A stretch of DNA of 64,000 bases from Streptomyces katrae (GCF_002028425.1 NZ_CP020042.1:1736001-1800000); one strand, 5' to 3'. Shown: positions 40,060 to 49,084, numbered from the stretch's first letter. Program-made: numbers and translations. The notes: generated from the sequence alone by a model not told the origin.

Positions 40060-41604
40060 TCAGATGGTGCCGAAAAGCATCCCCGCCCCCAGGACCACGA
40101 GGGAGGTGAGGGCCGCCCATTTCACGGTGAAGCGGGTGTGGTCCCCGAACTCGACCCTGGCCATGCCGACGAGCACGTAGACGGCCGGAACCAGCGGGCT
40201 GGACATGTGCAGGGCCTGGCCGGCCAGGGAGGCGCGGGCGATCTCGAGCGGGGAGACGCCGTGGGCCGCGCCCGCCTCGGCCAGGACCGGAAGGACGCCG
40301 AAGTAGAAGCCGTCGTTCGACATGAAGTAGGTGAGGGGCAGGCTCAGCAGTCCGGTGACCAGGGCCATGTGCGGGCCCATGCCGTCGGGGACGGCGCCGA
40401 CCAGCCAGCCGGCCATGTGCTTGACCATGCCGGTGCCGGAGAGGACCCCGGTGAAGACGGCCGCCGCGAAGACCATGCCGGCGACGTTGAGGACGTTGTC
40501 CGCGTGGGCGGCGATCCGGGCCTTCTGGTCGGGCATGTGCGGGAAGTTCACCGTCAGGGCGAGGGCGGCGCCGAGGAGGAAGAGCACCGGGATGGGCAGC
40601 AGCTCCATGATCATCGCGGTGAGCAGGGCGGCGGTGAGGGCCGCGTTGAACCAGTACAGGCGGGGCCGCAGGGTCGGGCGGTGGGGGTCCAGGCCCTGGA
40701 TGTCCTCGGGGGCCGGCGCGGGCGCCTCGGGACCGGGCGCCGGCGCGGGGGCCTCGGGACCGGTGGCCGGCGCGGGGGCCTCGGGACCGGGGGCCGGCGC
40801 GGGGGCCTCGGGACCGGGGGCCGGCGCGGGGGCCTCGGGACCGGGGGCGGCCGTGGGATCCGCGTCCGGGCCGGCGCCGCTCCCGCCGCCGGTCGCGATA
40901 CGCGCGCCCCCGGCGGCCGCCTTCGCGCCGGATCCGGCCGCGACCAGGGATTCCGGCTCCGGCTCGGCCTCCTCGCCGGGCATGACCAGGGAACCGACCC
41001 GGCGGCGCTCGCGCACGCCCAGGGCGTAGGCCAGGAGGAACACGAAGACCAGGCCGACGGCCAGGGCCGGGATCATGGGGACGAAGATGTCGGCCGCGTC
41101 GAGCTTGAGGGCGGTGGCGGCGCGGGCGGTGGGGCCGCCCCAGGGCAGGGTGTTCATGACCCCGTTGGCGGTCGCGGCGACGCCCGTCATGACCACCAGG
41201 CTCAGGCCGAGCCGCTTGTAGAGCGGGTACATGGCCGAGACGGTGATCATGAAGGTGGTGGAGCCGTCCCCGTCGAGGGAGACGATCGCCGCGAGGACGG
41301 CCGTGCCGACCACCACCCGCATGGGGTCGGCCTTGCAGAACCGCAGGATGCCCCGGACGACCGGATCGAAGAGGCCGACGTCGATCATCACGCCGAAGTA
41401 GACGATGGCGAACATCAGCATGGCGGCCGTCGGCGCGAGCTTGCCGACGCCGTCGATGACGTAGTCCCCCAGGTGCGCGCCCTTTCCGGCGAAGACGCAG
41501 AAGAGCGCGGGGATGAGCACGAGCGCCGCGATGGGCGACATTTTCTTCAGCATGATCAGGACCAGGAAGGTCGCGATCATGGCGAAGCCGAGGAAGGTCA
41601 GCAT
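40060..41604 (-). CDS. CitMHS family citrate/metal symporter
   Basis: This is a 514-residue polytopic membrane protein. It matches CitMHS transporters: MLTFLGFAMIATFLVLIMLKK, VYFGVMIDVGLFDPVVRGIL, VSLDGDGSTTFMITVSAMYPLY (conserved substrate region), PWGGPTARAATAL and YFMSNDGFYFGVLPVLAE. The family imports citrate complexed with Mg2+ or Ca2+. About 12 membrane segments flank a long central cytoplasmic loop (residues about 210-305) that contains five GPEAPAPA-type repeats. The start at 41604 is the conserved MLTFLG. No two-component regulator is adjacent. Confidence 0.9.
   Translation of the reverse strand: MLTFLGFAMIATFLVLIMLKKMSPIAALVLIPALFCVFAGKGAHLGDYVIDGVGKLAPTAAMLMFAIVYFGVMIDVGLFDPVVRGILRFCKADPMRVVVGTAVLAAIVSLDGDGSTTFMITVSAMYPLYKRLGLSLVVMTGVAATANGVMNTLPWGGPTARAATALKLDAADIFVPMIPALAVGLVFVFLLAYALGVRERRRVGSLVMPGEEAEPEPESLVAAGSGAKAAAGGARIATGGGSGAGPDADPTAAPGPEAPAPAPGPEAPAPAPGPEAPAPATGPEAPAPAPGPEAPAPAPEDIQGLDPHRPTLRPRLYWFNAALTAALLTAMIMELLPIPVLFLLGAALALTVNFPHMPDQKARIAAHADNVLNVAGMVFAAAVFTGVLSGTGMVKHMAGWLVGAVPDGMGPHMALVTGLLSLPLTYFMSNDGFYFGVLPVLAEAGAAHGVSPLEIARASLAGQALHMSSPLVPAVYVLVGMARVEFGDHTRFTVKWAALTSLVVLGAGMLFGTI
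40711..40848 (-). repeat. Five 27-bp tandem repeats in the CitMHS loop
   Basis: The 9-residue unit APGPEAPAP repeats five times (one P to T change) with almost identical DNA. It adds a Pro-rich spacer to the cytoplasmic loop between the two halves of the transporter. Confidence 0.85.
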
Positions 41605-41677
41605 GCAGGGAAGGTAGGTGCCGCCTCCTGGGGCCAACAAGACGTCCGGGCGTGAGCAATACGAGCAAAACCCCAGC

Positions 41678-43921
41678 TCAGGGCAGGGGTGTGACGGTGA
41701 CGGGGAAGCCGTTGAGGACGGCGGTGCCCGACAGGGGGTCGAGTCGGCTGCCGTCGAGGAGCTGGTTCACGTTGACCCCCGCGACGGTGGCGGCCACCGT
41801 GAGCCGGGTGCCCTCGCGGTCGTGGCCCCAGCCGTGCGGGAGGCTGACCACACCGGTGCGGACGGTGTCGGTGACCTCCACCGGGACGTCCAGGCTGCCG
41901 CCGTCGGCGGTGACCCGGGCGCGGCCGCCGTCGGCGAGGCCGAGGCGGTCGGCGTCCCGTGGGTGGACCTGGAGGGTGCAGCGGTTGGAACCTCCGACGA
42001 GGGCCGGGACGTTGTGCAGCCAGCTGTTGTTTGACCGCAGGTGGCGGCGGCCCACGAGCACCAGGGCGGCAGGGCGTTCGGCGAGCGCCGTGCGCAGTCG
42101 GGGGAGCTCGGCCGCGATCGGGTCCGGCAGCAGCTCGATCCTGCCGCTGCGGGTCTTCAGCAGGCCGGGGAGCCGGGGCCGCAGCGGGCCCAGGTCGATG
42201 CCGTGCGGGTGCGCGAGGAGGCGTTCCAGACTGAGCCCCTGCTCCGCGGCCTCCGCCCCGGCGGCGCCGAAGAGGTCTCCGTACGGCCCGAGACGGAGCA
42301 TCAGGTCGAGCCTGCGCTCGGGGCCGTTCTCACCGGTCAGCATGCCTTCGAGGCGGGCCGGATCGGCTCCGTGCAGGGGTGAGTGCCGGTCGGCGGTCTC
42401 CTTGGCGAGGGCGGCCCGGATCGCCGTTCCGTCGACGGCGGACGGCTCGGCGCGGCCGTGCATGCCGGAGACGGCCAGGACGAGGCGGGCGAGGATCTCG
42501 CATTCGTCGAGCCGGTCCGCTTCCAGGGGGATCGCGGGGCGGGTGTAGCGGACCTGGTTGCGGATGGCGAAGCCGTTGAAGGAGAAGTCGTGGTGCGCGG
42601 TCCGGGAGGGCGGCGGCGGGGGCAGGACGACGTGGGCGTGGCGGGAGGTCTCGTTCAGGTAGGGGTCGACGCTGACCATGAAGTCGAGCCCGGCCAGGGC
42701 CGCGTCGAGCCGCCGCCCGTCGGGGGCGGACAGCACGGGGTTGGCGGCGACGGCGATCACCGCGCGGATGCGCCCCTCCCCCGGTGTCTCGATCTCCTCG
42801 GCCAGTGCGGCGGTGGGGAGTTCGCTCTTGACCTCGGGGTGGCCGCTGACCCTGCTGTGCCAGCGGCCGAGGGCGAAGCCCCTGCCGGGCCCGGCGGGGC
42901 GGGGACGGGGGCCGGTGGCGGGGAGCGGGAAGAGGGCCCCGCCGGGGCGGTCGAGGTTGCCGGTGAGGACGTTCAGGACGTCCACGAGCCAGCTCGCGAG
43001 CGTCCCGTACTCCGCGGTGCAGCTGCCGATCCGCCCGTAGACCGCGGCCGTCGGCGAGGCCGCGAGGTCCCGGGCGAGGGTGCGGATCTCCTCGGCCGGC
43101 AGGTCGCAGGCGGGGGCGACGGCCTCGGGAGTGAAACTCCCGAGGGCGTCGGCGAGTTCCCCGAGTCCTTCGGTGTGTTGCTCCAGCGCGCCGGGAGCGG
43201 TGAGCTTCTCGTCCAGAAGGGTGTGCGCGAGCGCCGCGAGCAGCAGGGCGTCGCTGCCGGGGCGCGGGGCGAGGTGCCGGTCGGCGAGCCGGGCGGTGCG
43301 GGTGCGGCGCGGGTCGACGACGACGAGCGTACCGCCCCTGGCCCGGAGGGCCTTGAGGCGGCCGGGGAAGTCGGGGGCGGTGCACAGGGAGCCGTTGGAT
43401 TCGACGGGGTTGGCGCCGATCAGCAGGAGGAAGTCGGTGCGGTCCAGGTCGGGCACGGGGATGGCGAAGGGGTCGCCGAACAGGAGCCCGCTGGACACGT
43501 GCTTGGGCATCTGGTCGAGGGTGCTGGCCGTGAAGAGGTTGCGGGTGCCCAGGGCGCCGAGCAGGAGCGGCGGGTAGAGGGCTCCGGCCATGGTGTGGGC
43601 GTTGGGGTTGCCGAGGACCACGCCCACGGACTGGGCGCCGTGGTCCCGGACGAGCGCGGGGACGGCGGCGGCGATGGTCTCGTACGCCTCCTCCCAGGTG
43701 GCCTCCCGGAGTCGTCCGTCGCGGCGGACCAGGGGGGTGCGCAGCCGGTCGGGGTCGGAGTCGAGGGCTCCGAGGGCCGCGCCCTTGGGGCAGAGGAATC
43801 CTCGGCTGAAGACGTCGTCGCGGTCGCCTCGGGCACCGGTGACGGTGGTGCCCTCGATGGTGAGGGTGAGGCCGCAGGTGGCTTCGCAGAGGGGGCAGAT
43901 ACGCAGGGCGGTGCGGGGCAT
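41678..43921 (-). CDS. Molybdopterin-dependent oxidoreductase (formate dehydrogenase/thiosulfate reductase-like)
   Basis: This is a 747-residue MopB-superfamily catalytic subunit. Cys9, Cys12, Cys16 (CPLCEATC) and Cys44 (FLCPKG) bind an N-terminal 4Fe-4S cluster. LIGANPVESNGS, VVVDPRRTRTARLADRHLAPRPGSDALLL and YGRIGSCTAEYG are cofactor-binding blocks. The C-terminal SNNSWLHNVPALVGG and LPHGWGHDREGTRL form the dinucleotide-binding domain. There is no twin-arginine signal, so it is probably cytoplasmic. No partner electron-transfer subunit is adjacent. An operator-like site (44007-44023) lies 86 bp upstream. Substrate unknown. Confidence 0.92.
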   Translation of the reverse strand: MPRTALRICPLCEATCGLTLTIEGTTVTGARGDRDDVFSRGFLCPKGAALGALDSDPDRLRTPLVRRDGRLREATWEEAYETIAAAVPALVRDHGAQSVGVVLGNPNAHTMAGALYPPLLLGALGTRNLFTASTLDQMPKHVSSGLLFGDPFAIPVPDLDRTDFLLLIGANPVESNGSLCTAPDFPGRLKALRARGGTLVVVDPRRTRTARLADRHLAPRPGSDALLLAALAHTLLDEKLTAPGALEQHTEGLGELADALGSFTPEAVAPACDLPAEEIRTLARDLAASPTAAVYGRIGSCTAEYGTLASWLVDVLNVLTGNLDRPGGALFPLPATGPRPRPAGPGRGFALGRWHSRVSGHPEVKSELPTAALAEEIETPGEGRIRAVIAVAANPVLSAPDGRRLDAALAGLDFMVSVDPYLNETSRHAHVVLPPPPPSRTAHHDFSFNGFAIRNQVRYTRPAIPLEADRLDECEILARLVLAVSGMHGRAEPSAVDGTAIRAALAKETADRHSPLHGADPARLEGMLTGENGPERRLDLMLRLGPYGDLFGAAGAEAAEQGLSLERLLAHPHGIDLGPLRPRLPGLLKTRSGRIELLPDPIAAELPRLRTALAERPAALVLVGRRHLRSNNSWLHNVPALVGGSNRCTLQVHPRDADRLGLADGGRARVTADGGSLDVPVEVTDTVRTGVVSLPHGWGHDREGTRLTVAATVAGVNVNQLLDGSRLDPLSGTAVLNGFPVTVTPLP

Positions 43922-44006
43922 GGGCCCTCCCGGGGGCGGCAGGCGGCGCGGGCGCGGTCCGGCGGGACCTCCGCCTCGCGCGGCGCGGGCCCGCGGGCGC
44001 CCTGAG

Positions 44007-44023
44007 CATACCGACCGGTAGGC
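44007..44023. promoter_or_regulatory. TetR-type operator upstream of the molybdopterin oxidoreductase gene
   Basis: CATACCGACCGGTAGGC contains TACC-GACC-GGTA. On the other strand it reads CCGGTCGGTATG, 11 of 12 bases identical to the 29081 site and related to 21821. It lies in the 167-bp gap between this gene (start 43921) and the upstream TetR gene (stop 44089). Confidence 0.55.
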
Positions 44024-44088
44024 ACGGCGGGGAGGGGGTTGCGGCAGCCCGTTCCGCCGGGCGCGGGCGCCGGGGAGCGGCGGCCGGG

Positions 44089-44712
44089 TCAGTCGAGGAC
44101 GCGGGCCAGGTAGGCGTGCATCATCGCCCGGGTCTCGTCGATGATCCCGGGGTCCCCGGCCGGGTCGGCCCGGAAGGCGAGCTGCACGAGCGCGTCCGTC
44201 GCCTCCACGGCCACCAGGACCGCCCGCCGCAGGACCGGGTCGGGGGTGAGGCCGAGGTGGGCGCACAGGAGGGCGGTGAGGCGGGCCGCGACCTGGTGGT
44301 TGGGGTCGGAGGCGGGGCCCTCCGGGGGCGGGGCGGGCACCCCGAAGTCGACCAGGGCGAACCCGGGGAGGGTCCGCTTCATGGCCAGGTACTCGTCCAG
44401 CACCGCGTCCACGACGGGCCGCCAGTGCGTGGCGGGGACCAGGGCGAGCCGTGCCGTGATGCCCTCGGCGTACCGGTCGAGGTTGCGCTGGGCCAGGGCG
44501 GCGGCCATGGCCCGCTTGTTGCCGAAGAAGCGGTAGACCGAGCCGATGGGCACGCCGGCGCGCAGGGCGACGGCGCGGGTGCTCAGGTTCTCGTACCCGG
44601 TCTCGTCGAGGAGTTCGGCGCAGGCGTCGAGGATCCGGGCGAGGCGGTCGGCGCTGCGCTGCTGGACCGGGGTCCGGCGCAGGGGGTGGGCGGGAGGCAC
44701 GGGATCCATCAT
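44089..44712 (-). CDS. TetR family regulator
   Basis: This is a 207-residue regulator. TPVQQRSADRLARILDACAELLDETGYENLSTRAVALRAGVPIGSVYRFFGNKRAMAAAL is the helix-turn-helix domain (residues 14-73). The C-terminal domain contains TLPGFALVDFGVPAPPPEGP, typical of a TetR subfamily common in actinobacteria. The start could be either of the two leading methionines. It lies only 17 bp after the membrane-protein gene of the envelope operon on the same strand and 168 bp before the molybdopterin oxidoreductase gene, so it could control either unit. Confidence 0.9.
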   Translation of the reverse strand: MMDPVPPAHPLRRTPVQQRSADRLARILDACAELLDETGYENLSTRAVALRAGVPIGSVYRFFGNKRAMAAALAQRNLDRYAEGITARLALVPATHWRPVVDAVLDEYLAMKRTLPGFALVDFGVPAPPPEGPASDPNHQVAARLTALLCAHLGLTPDPVLRRAVLVAVEATDALVQLAFRADPAGDPGIIDETRAMMHAYLARVLD

Positions 44713-44729
44713 GCCCTTCCTGGCGGCGC

Positions 44730-46034
44730 TCAGTTCAAGAGGAGGGTGAGCCCGCCGATGGTGTACGTGATCATCAGCGCGAGCAGCGGCAGTTGCCCGG
44801 CGACCGCCTTCGCCGGGGGGAAGAGGCGGACGGAGCGGTCGTGGGCGGCGATCACGCCGAGTACGTGACCGGTGACGACGGCGATCACCTGGAGGGCGGC
44901 GAGGCCGCCGGGACCCAAGGGGGGACTGGGATCGGGGGCGTTGTCAGTGCCGAGTGCCATGCTTACCGTGCGTGGTCCTTCGGTGACGAGGAGGGAGAAG
45001 TAATGGGCGATGAGATAGCCGAGGGCGATCGGTACGAGTGAGTGGGCGAAGGCGGTCAGCGGGCGGGGGTGCGGTCCGCTGACGAGGCGGGTGGCTCCCG
45101 CGCACAGGCAGTAGAGGGTGGCGACGAGGGCGATGGAACCGAGCAGTCCGAGCGTGGCCGTGGGGGTGCGGCCGAGGGGGGAGGTCTGAATGGCGTTGAT
45201 CCAGGAGGGGTTGTCGGAGTAGCCGTCGTAGGCGGTGGAGCCGAGGAGGACGCAGACGGTGGCGACGAGTCCGGGCCGCTCGGGCGTCGCGTCGAGTCCG
45301 TGGAAGGGGTTGCGCAGGACGAGGCGGCCGTCGTGGCGGCGGCCCAGGGGGGAGAGCCGGGACAGGAGGTCGGAGTAGGCCTCGAAGGGGTCCGCGCCGG
45401 TGAACCAGTCCTCGCCGTGGCGGGCGGCGAGGAGCAGGTGCGGCACGGCGTAGGCGGCGAGGGCGATCAGGAGGGAGGTGGTGGACGCGGGATCGGGAGA
45501 GACCAGTTCGAGCCAGGTGAAGGCGAACAGCCCGGCGGCGGCGGGCCATTGGCCGAGTCCTGGCGGCAGGGGGCGGCCGGCTCCCGGCGGGCGGCGGCGG
45601 GCCCGGGCGAGGAGGCGGTGCAGGGTGCGGAGCGGGTTGAGCAGGCGCCAGACGGGGCCGAGGAGGAGGGAGGCGGGCACGAGTCCGACCCACAGCAGGA
45701 CGTAGACGGCGCCCGGAGCGGGGTTGCGGGCGGGGCCGTCGGGACCGAGGAGGAGGTGGAGGAGTACGGCGAGGGCTGTGGCCAGACCCAGTCCGCGCAG
45801 GGTGGTGCGGGTGGCCGGCGCGTCGGCCACCCGCTGGATCCCGGCGGGCAGGGCGAGCCCGGAGCGGTCGCCGCGGAAGCGGGAGGCGGACCAGAGGAGG
45901 CCGAGTGCGAGGAAGGAGACGAAGAGCGCGGCGAAGGCACCGGCGAAGGCGTAGAAGGGAGAGATCGGCAGGTCGTGCTGGGAGCCGATCCCGTGTGCGA
46001 GGAGGGTCGACGGGCCCGCGGGGTGGGGCGTCAC
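44730..46034 (-). CDS. Polytopic membrane protein of a three-gene envelope operon
   Basis: This is a 434-residue integral membrane protein with roughly ten hydrophobic segments, starting VTPHPAGPSTLLAHGIGSQHDLPISPFYAFAGAFAALFVSF. Distinct conserved-looking blocks in loops are GPVWRLLNPLRTLHRLL, LFAFTWLELVSPDPAS, GADPFEAYSDLLSRLSPLGRR and RNPFHGLDA. GTG 46034 overlaps the upstream stop (GTGA, 46031-46034). I do not recognise a named family. The coupling to a cupredoxin-like lipoprotein and a beta-helix protein suggests a membrane complex or metal/cofactor delivery system (inference). Confidence 0.8.
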   Translation of the reverse strand: MTPHPAGPSTLLAHGIGSQHDLPISPFYAFAGAFAALFVSFLALGLLWSASRFRGDRSGLALPAGIQRVADAPATRTTLRGLGLATALAVLLHLLLGPDGPARNPAPGAVYVLLWVGLVPASLLLGPVWRLLNPLRTLHRLLARARRRPPGAGRPLPPGLGQWPAAAGLFAFTWLELVSPDPASTTSLLIALAAYAVPHLLLAARHGEDWFTGADPFEAYSDLLSRLSPLGRRHDGRLVLRNPFHGLDATPERPGLVATVCVLLGSTAYDGYSDNPSWINAIQTSPLGRTPTATLGLLGSIALVATLYCLCAGATRLVSGPHPRPLTAFAHSLVPIALGYLIAHYFSLLVTEGPRTVSMALGTDNAPDPSPPLGPGGLAALQVIAVVTGHVLGVIAAHDRSVRLFPPAKAVAGQLPLLALMITYTIGGLTLLLN

Positions 46035-46951
46035 CGGACGAGGAGCTGGGTCAGGACGAGTCCGGACTCGTGGGTCTCGACCTCGAAGAGGCCCGTGCGG
46101 TCGGCCGTGAGGACCAGGGTGGCCTCCTGGCCCGCGGGGAGGGCGAGTTCCTTGTCGTAGCCGTGGACGTGCAGGGTGTCGGCGCGGTCGCTGGTGACGC
46201 GCAGGGCGATCCGCTCGCCGCGCTTGAGCTCGGTGCGGGCGGTGGGCGGGGACACCTTGCCGTCGCGGACGGTGAGGGTGACGGTCCGGTCGGCCTGGGG
46301 TGTCTGCGGGGACGCAGGGGCCGGGGTGGCGGTCGGGGCGGGGGCGGGGTGGCTGTGGGAGTCCTGGCCCGGGGGGCCCGCGGTCAGCTGCGCCGTTGCC
46401 TCGACGGGCCGGCCGGCGACGGCCCAGGCCGTGTGGTCGTCGGCGTAGAGGCGGACGGTCAGGGTGTGCGCGCCCTCGGGGACCTGGGCCGCGGGCAGGT
46501 GGAACCAGGGGCCGTACACGCGGGCCAGCTTGTGGCCGTCGAGTTCCAGGTGGGCGTGACCGGCGCCGGGGAGGGCGGCGCCGCCGGTGCTGTCGGGGGT
46601 GAAGCGGAAGTTGGTCACGGCCAGCTGGAGGTTCCAGCCGTCCTCGGAGTCGGGGCGGACGGCGAGCCGTACCTCCGGCGCGCCCTGGGCGGGGACCTCG
46701 CGCAGGCGGTGGCCGCCGGCGTCCTGGGTGCCGAGCAGGGTGCCGGCGTCGCCGGAGGCCTGCTCGTGGGTGGTGCCGGGTTTGTGGTGGGTGGTGGCGC
46801 GGCCGCCGCAGCCGGTGGCGGCGCCGCCCGTGAGCAGGAGGAGGACCGCCACCAGCGCGGCCGTGCGGGCGCGCCGGCGGCGGGGGTGTGCCTGCCGGGT
46901 GGCCGCCCGGCAGGCGTCGCACGGGACGCGGGGCTCGGCGGGGTCGGTCAC
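46031..46951 (-). CDS. Cupredoxin-like lipoprotein
   Basis: This is a 306-residue exported protein. Residues 1-30 are basic and contain a CDAC pair (VTDPAEPRVPCDACRAATRQ). A hydrophobic segment then ends at a lipobox-like AATGC, so it is probably a lipoprotein anchored outside the membrane. The middle domain (LQLAVTNFRFTPD...HAHLELDGHKLARVYGPWFHLPA) and the C-terminal domain (VTLTVRDGKVSPP...TLHVHGYDKELALPAGQEATLVLTADRTGLFEVETHESG) are beta-rich. The latter has His residues in cupredoxin-like positions. The start GTG overlaps the upstream stop, and its own stop overlaps the next GTG. Confidence 0.8.
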   Translation of the reverse strand: MTDPAEPRVPCDACRAATRQAHPRRRRARTAALVAVLLLLTGGAATGCGGRATTHHKPGTTHEQASGDAGTLLGTQDAGGHRLREVPAQGAPEVRLAVRPDSEDGWNLQLAVTNFRFTPDSTGGAALPGAGHAHLELDGHKLARVYGPWFHLPAAQVPEGAHTLTVRLYADDHTAWAVAGRPVEATAQLTAGPPGQDSHSHPAPAPTATPAPASPQTPQADRTVTLTVRDGKVSPPTARTELKRGERIALRVTSDRADTLHVHGYDKELALPAGQEATLVLTADRTGLFEVETHESGLVLTQLLVR

Positions 46952-49044
46952 TGCGGGTCTCCGGTCGTCGGGTGGGCCACGGCGGCTTCGTCCGCCGTCC
47001 GGCCGGCGGGTACGGGACGGCCCGGCTCCACCGGGCCGGGGCGGGCGCAGGCCACGACCGCCCACAGGACCCACACCACCGCGACCAGGGCGCGGATCCA
47101 GGCGGGGCTCAGCGGGATCCAGGGGATCATCAGCACGGCCTTGTCGAAGGCGTCGAGCAGGGTGAGGGCGCCCAGGAGCAGGGTGAGGCGGGCGAGCCAG
47201 GGCCGTGCGGGGCGCAGGGCCAGGCCGGTGCCGGTCCACCACAGGCCGAGCAGGAGCAGGGCGAGGGCGGGGACGGGGGTGTGGGTCAGGGACATGGTGG
47301 AGCCGGCGACGTCCAGGGCCAGGCCGGCCAGGCCCAGCAAGGCGGCCGCCGTGCCCAGCCGGGAGCGGCGCAGGCGGCGGCCCCACAGGGCTCCGCCGAC
47401 CAGCAGCAGGACCGCCGCCACCGCGAGGGCGATCTGGGTCTCGACCCGCTCCAGCCCCCGGGCCCCGTACCAGTCGCAGCCGGCCGGGAGCTTGCGGGCC
47501 TGGACGTCGTAGTCGGCGCAGACCAGCAGCTGGGTCAGCTTGACCGGTTCGCCCACCAGCCGGGCGGAGGCGCCGCTGACCTCGCCGCGCTGCTTGCCGC
47601 ACTGCGGGAGCGTGCCCGGGGAGGAGCCGTCGGGTCCGTCCTGCCAGCAGTTCCCGCGGCCCTGGCCGTCCCACCACACGTCGCTGCCGTTGGGGCGGGA
47701 GGCGCCGGACTTGTCCCGGCCGAGGATGTTGCCCGCGTAGCGGTTGTGGTGGGAGGTGTCGGTCTGCTTGGACCACTTCTCCTCGCCGCGGATGAACGCG
47801 GGCACCGCGCTGAGGAAGAAGCCGGCCCGCCGGTGCCCGTAGACCCAGTTGTCCTCGTACACGTTCCAGTTGCCGCCCGCGGTGATGATGCCGGTGCCCG
47901 GCGGCATGGAGATCTGCGGGCAGACCACCCCCTGCTCGTAGCCGCGCGCGACGGGCGGCCTGGCGCAGGTTCCGTCGGCGACGTAGTGGTAGTAGTCGGC
48001 GTTGTTGTCGTGGATCAGGTTCCGCTCGAAGCGGGCGTGGTTCTGCGGGAGGCCGGGGTGGCCGGGGAAGGCGCTGTCCATCGAGGCGCCGCCCATGTTC
48101 TGGTCGAACTCGTTGTCGTGGACCCACACCGAGTCCCCGGCGGTGCCGGAGTAGCCGACCATGTTGTGGTGGCTGCGGCAGCCGGTGATCTCGATGGAGT
48201 AGCGGGGCACGTCGTAGCCGCGGCCGTCGTTGATGTTCGATGCGCTGCCGGGGTAGATGCCGGAGTCGCCGTTGCCGTAGGACTCGCAGTTCTTGTAGAG
48301 CCCGTGGTCGCTGGCGAAGGTCAGGAAGCCGTACTCGTCGTTCCAGCGGGTCAGTACGTCGTCGATGACGAAGCCGTCGGCCGCGAGGACGTAGAGGGAG
48401 TTGAAGGTGGTCCGCTGCGCGGTGAAGTTGCGGAAGTAGATTCCGTCGGACCCGTCGGCGCGGATGGCGTTGAGCTTCTGGTACTTGGCGTCGACGACCA
48501 CGTCGGTGCGGGCCGCTCCGGTGCCCTCGATCTGCAGGTCCTTCTTGCCGAGGATCGCGACGAGGTTCTGGTTGTGGCGGCACCGCACCTGCTGCTCGTA
48601 GGACAGGATCTGGTAGCCGAGCGCCGAGTTGGGGGCCTTGAGGCGGGCGCACTCCCCCTCGGGCCTGGGGAGCGAGGGCTCCTCCTCGTAGAGGCCGGGG
48701 AGGATCGCGATGTTCATCCCCGGCCGGTCGACGGCGTCCACGGCCTCCTGGAGGTGGCGGTACCCGCTCTGCGCGCAGCGCTCGTAGAGGGCGAGGTTGC
48801 GCTGTCTGAGCGGCTCGGGGAAGCCGGCGGTCCGGCGTTCGAAGTCGGCCCGGTCGGTCTTGCAGACCAGCAGGTCGGGCTCGGCGGCGCGGTACACCGG
48901 GACCGACCCGGAGCCGTCGGGGAGGGTGACGGGGCGCTCCTCGTGCGCGCGGGCCTCGGGCGCGGCGGCGAGGAGGGACAGGAGCGCGAGGAGGGCGGCG
49001 AGGAGCGCCGCCGGCACGGCAGGGAACCTGCGGGTCCACGACAT
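46948..49044 (-). CDS. Secreted right-handed beta-helix protein with C-terminal membrane domain
   Basis: This is a 698-residue protein. Residues 1-33 are a signal peptide ending ARA|HEE. The central 400 residues are parallel beta-helix, with successive Asn/Asp-rich turns (GIYFRNFTAQ, GLYKNCESYGNGDSG, IEITGCRSHHNMVGYSG, VWVHDNEFDQNMGG, ARFERNLIHDNNADYYHYV). Several cysteines may form disulfides. The last 150 residues contain about five membrane helices, so the helix domain is tethered outside the cell. NosD-like beta-helix proteins help metal-cofactor maturation in other bacteria; here that is only an analogy. It is the first gene of the coupled operon. Upstream starts are rejected because they would precede the signal peptide. 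Confidence 0.85.
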   Translation of the reverse strand: MSWTRRFPAVPAALLAALLALLSLLAAAPEARAHEERPVTLPDGSGSVPVYRAAEPDLLVCKTDRADFERRTAGFPEPLRQRNLALYERCAQSGYRHLQEAVDAVDRPGMNIAILPGLYEEEPSLPRPEGECARLKAPNSALGYQILSYEQQVRCRHNQNLVAILGKKDLQIEGTGAARTDVVVDAKYQKLNAIRADGSDGIYFRNFTAQRTTFNSLYVLAADGFVIDDVLTRWNDEYGFLTFASDHGLYKNCESYGNGDSGIYPGSASNINDGRGYDVPRYSIEITGCRSHHNMVGYSGTAGDSVWVHDNEFDQNMGGASMDSAFPGHPGLPQNHARFERNLIHDNNADYYHYVADGTCARPPVARGYEQGVVCPQISMPPGTGIITAGGNWNVYEDNWVYGHRRAGFFLSAVPAFIRGEEKWSKQTDTSHHNRYAGNILGRDKSGASRPNGSDVWWDGQGRGNCWQDGPDGSSPGTLPQCGKQRGEVSGASARLVGEPVKLTQLLVCADYDVQARKLPAGCDWYGARGLERVETQIALAVAAVLLLVGGALWGRRLRRSRLGTAAALLGLAGLALDVAGSTMSLTHTPVPALALLLLGLWWTGTGLALRPARPWLARLTLLLGALTLLDAFDKAVLMIPWIPLSPAWIRALVAVVWVLWAVVACARPGPVEPGRPVPAGRTADEAAVAHPTTGDPQ

Positions 49045-49084
49045 GCGCGAGAGAGTAGAGCAATGTTCATCTTTTCGGATCCCC

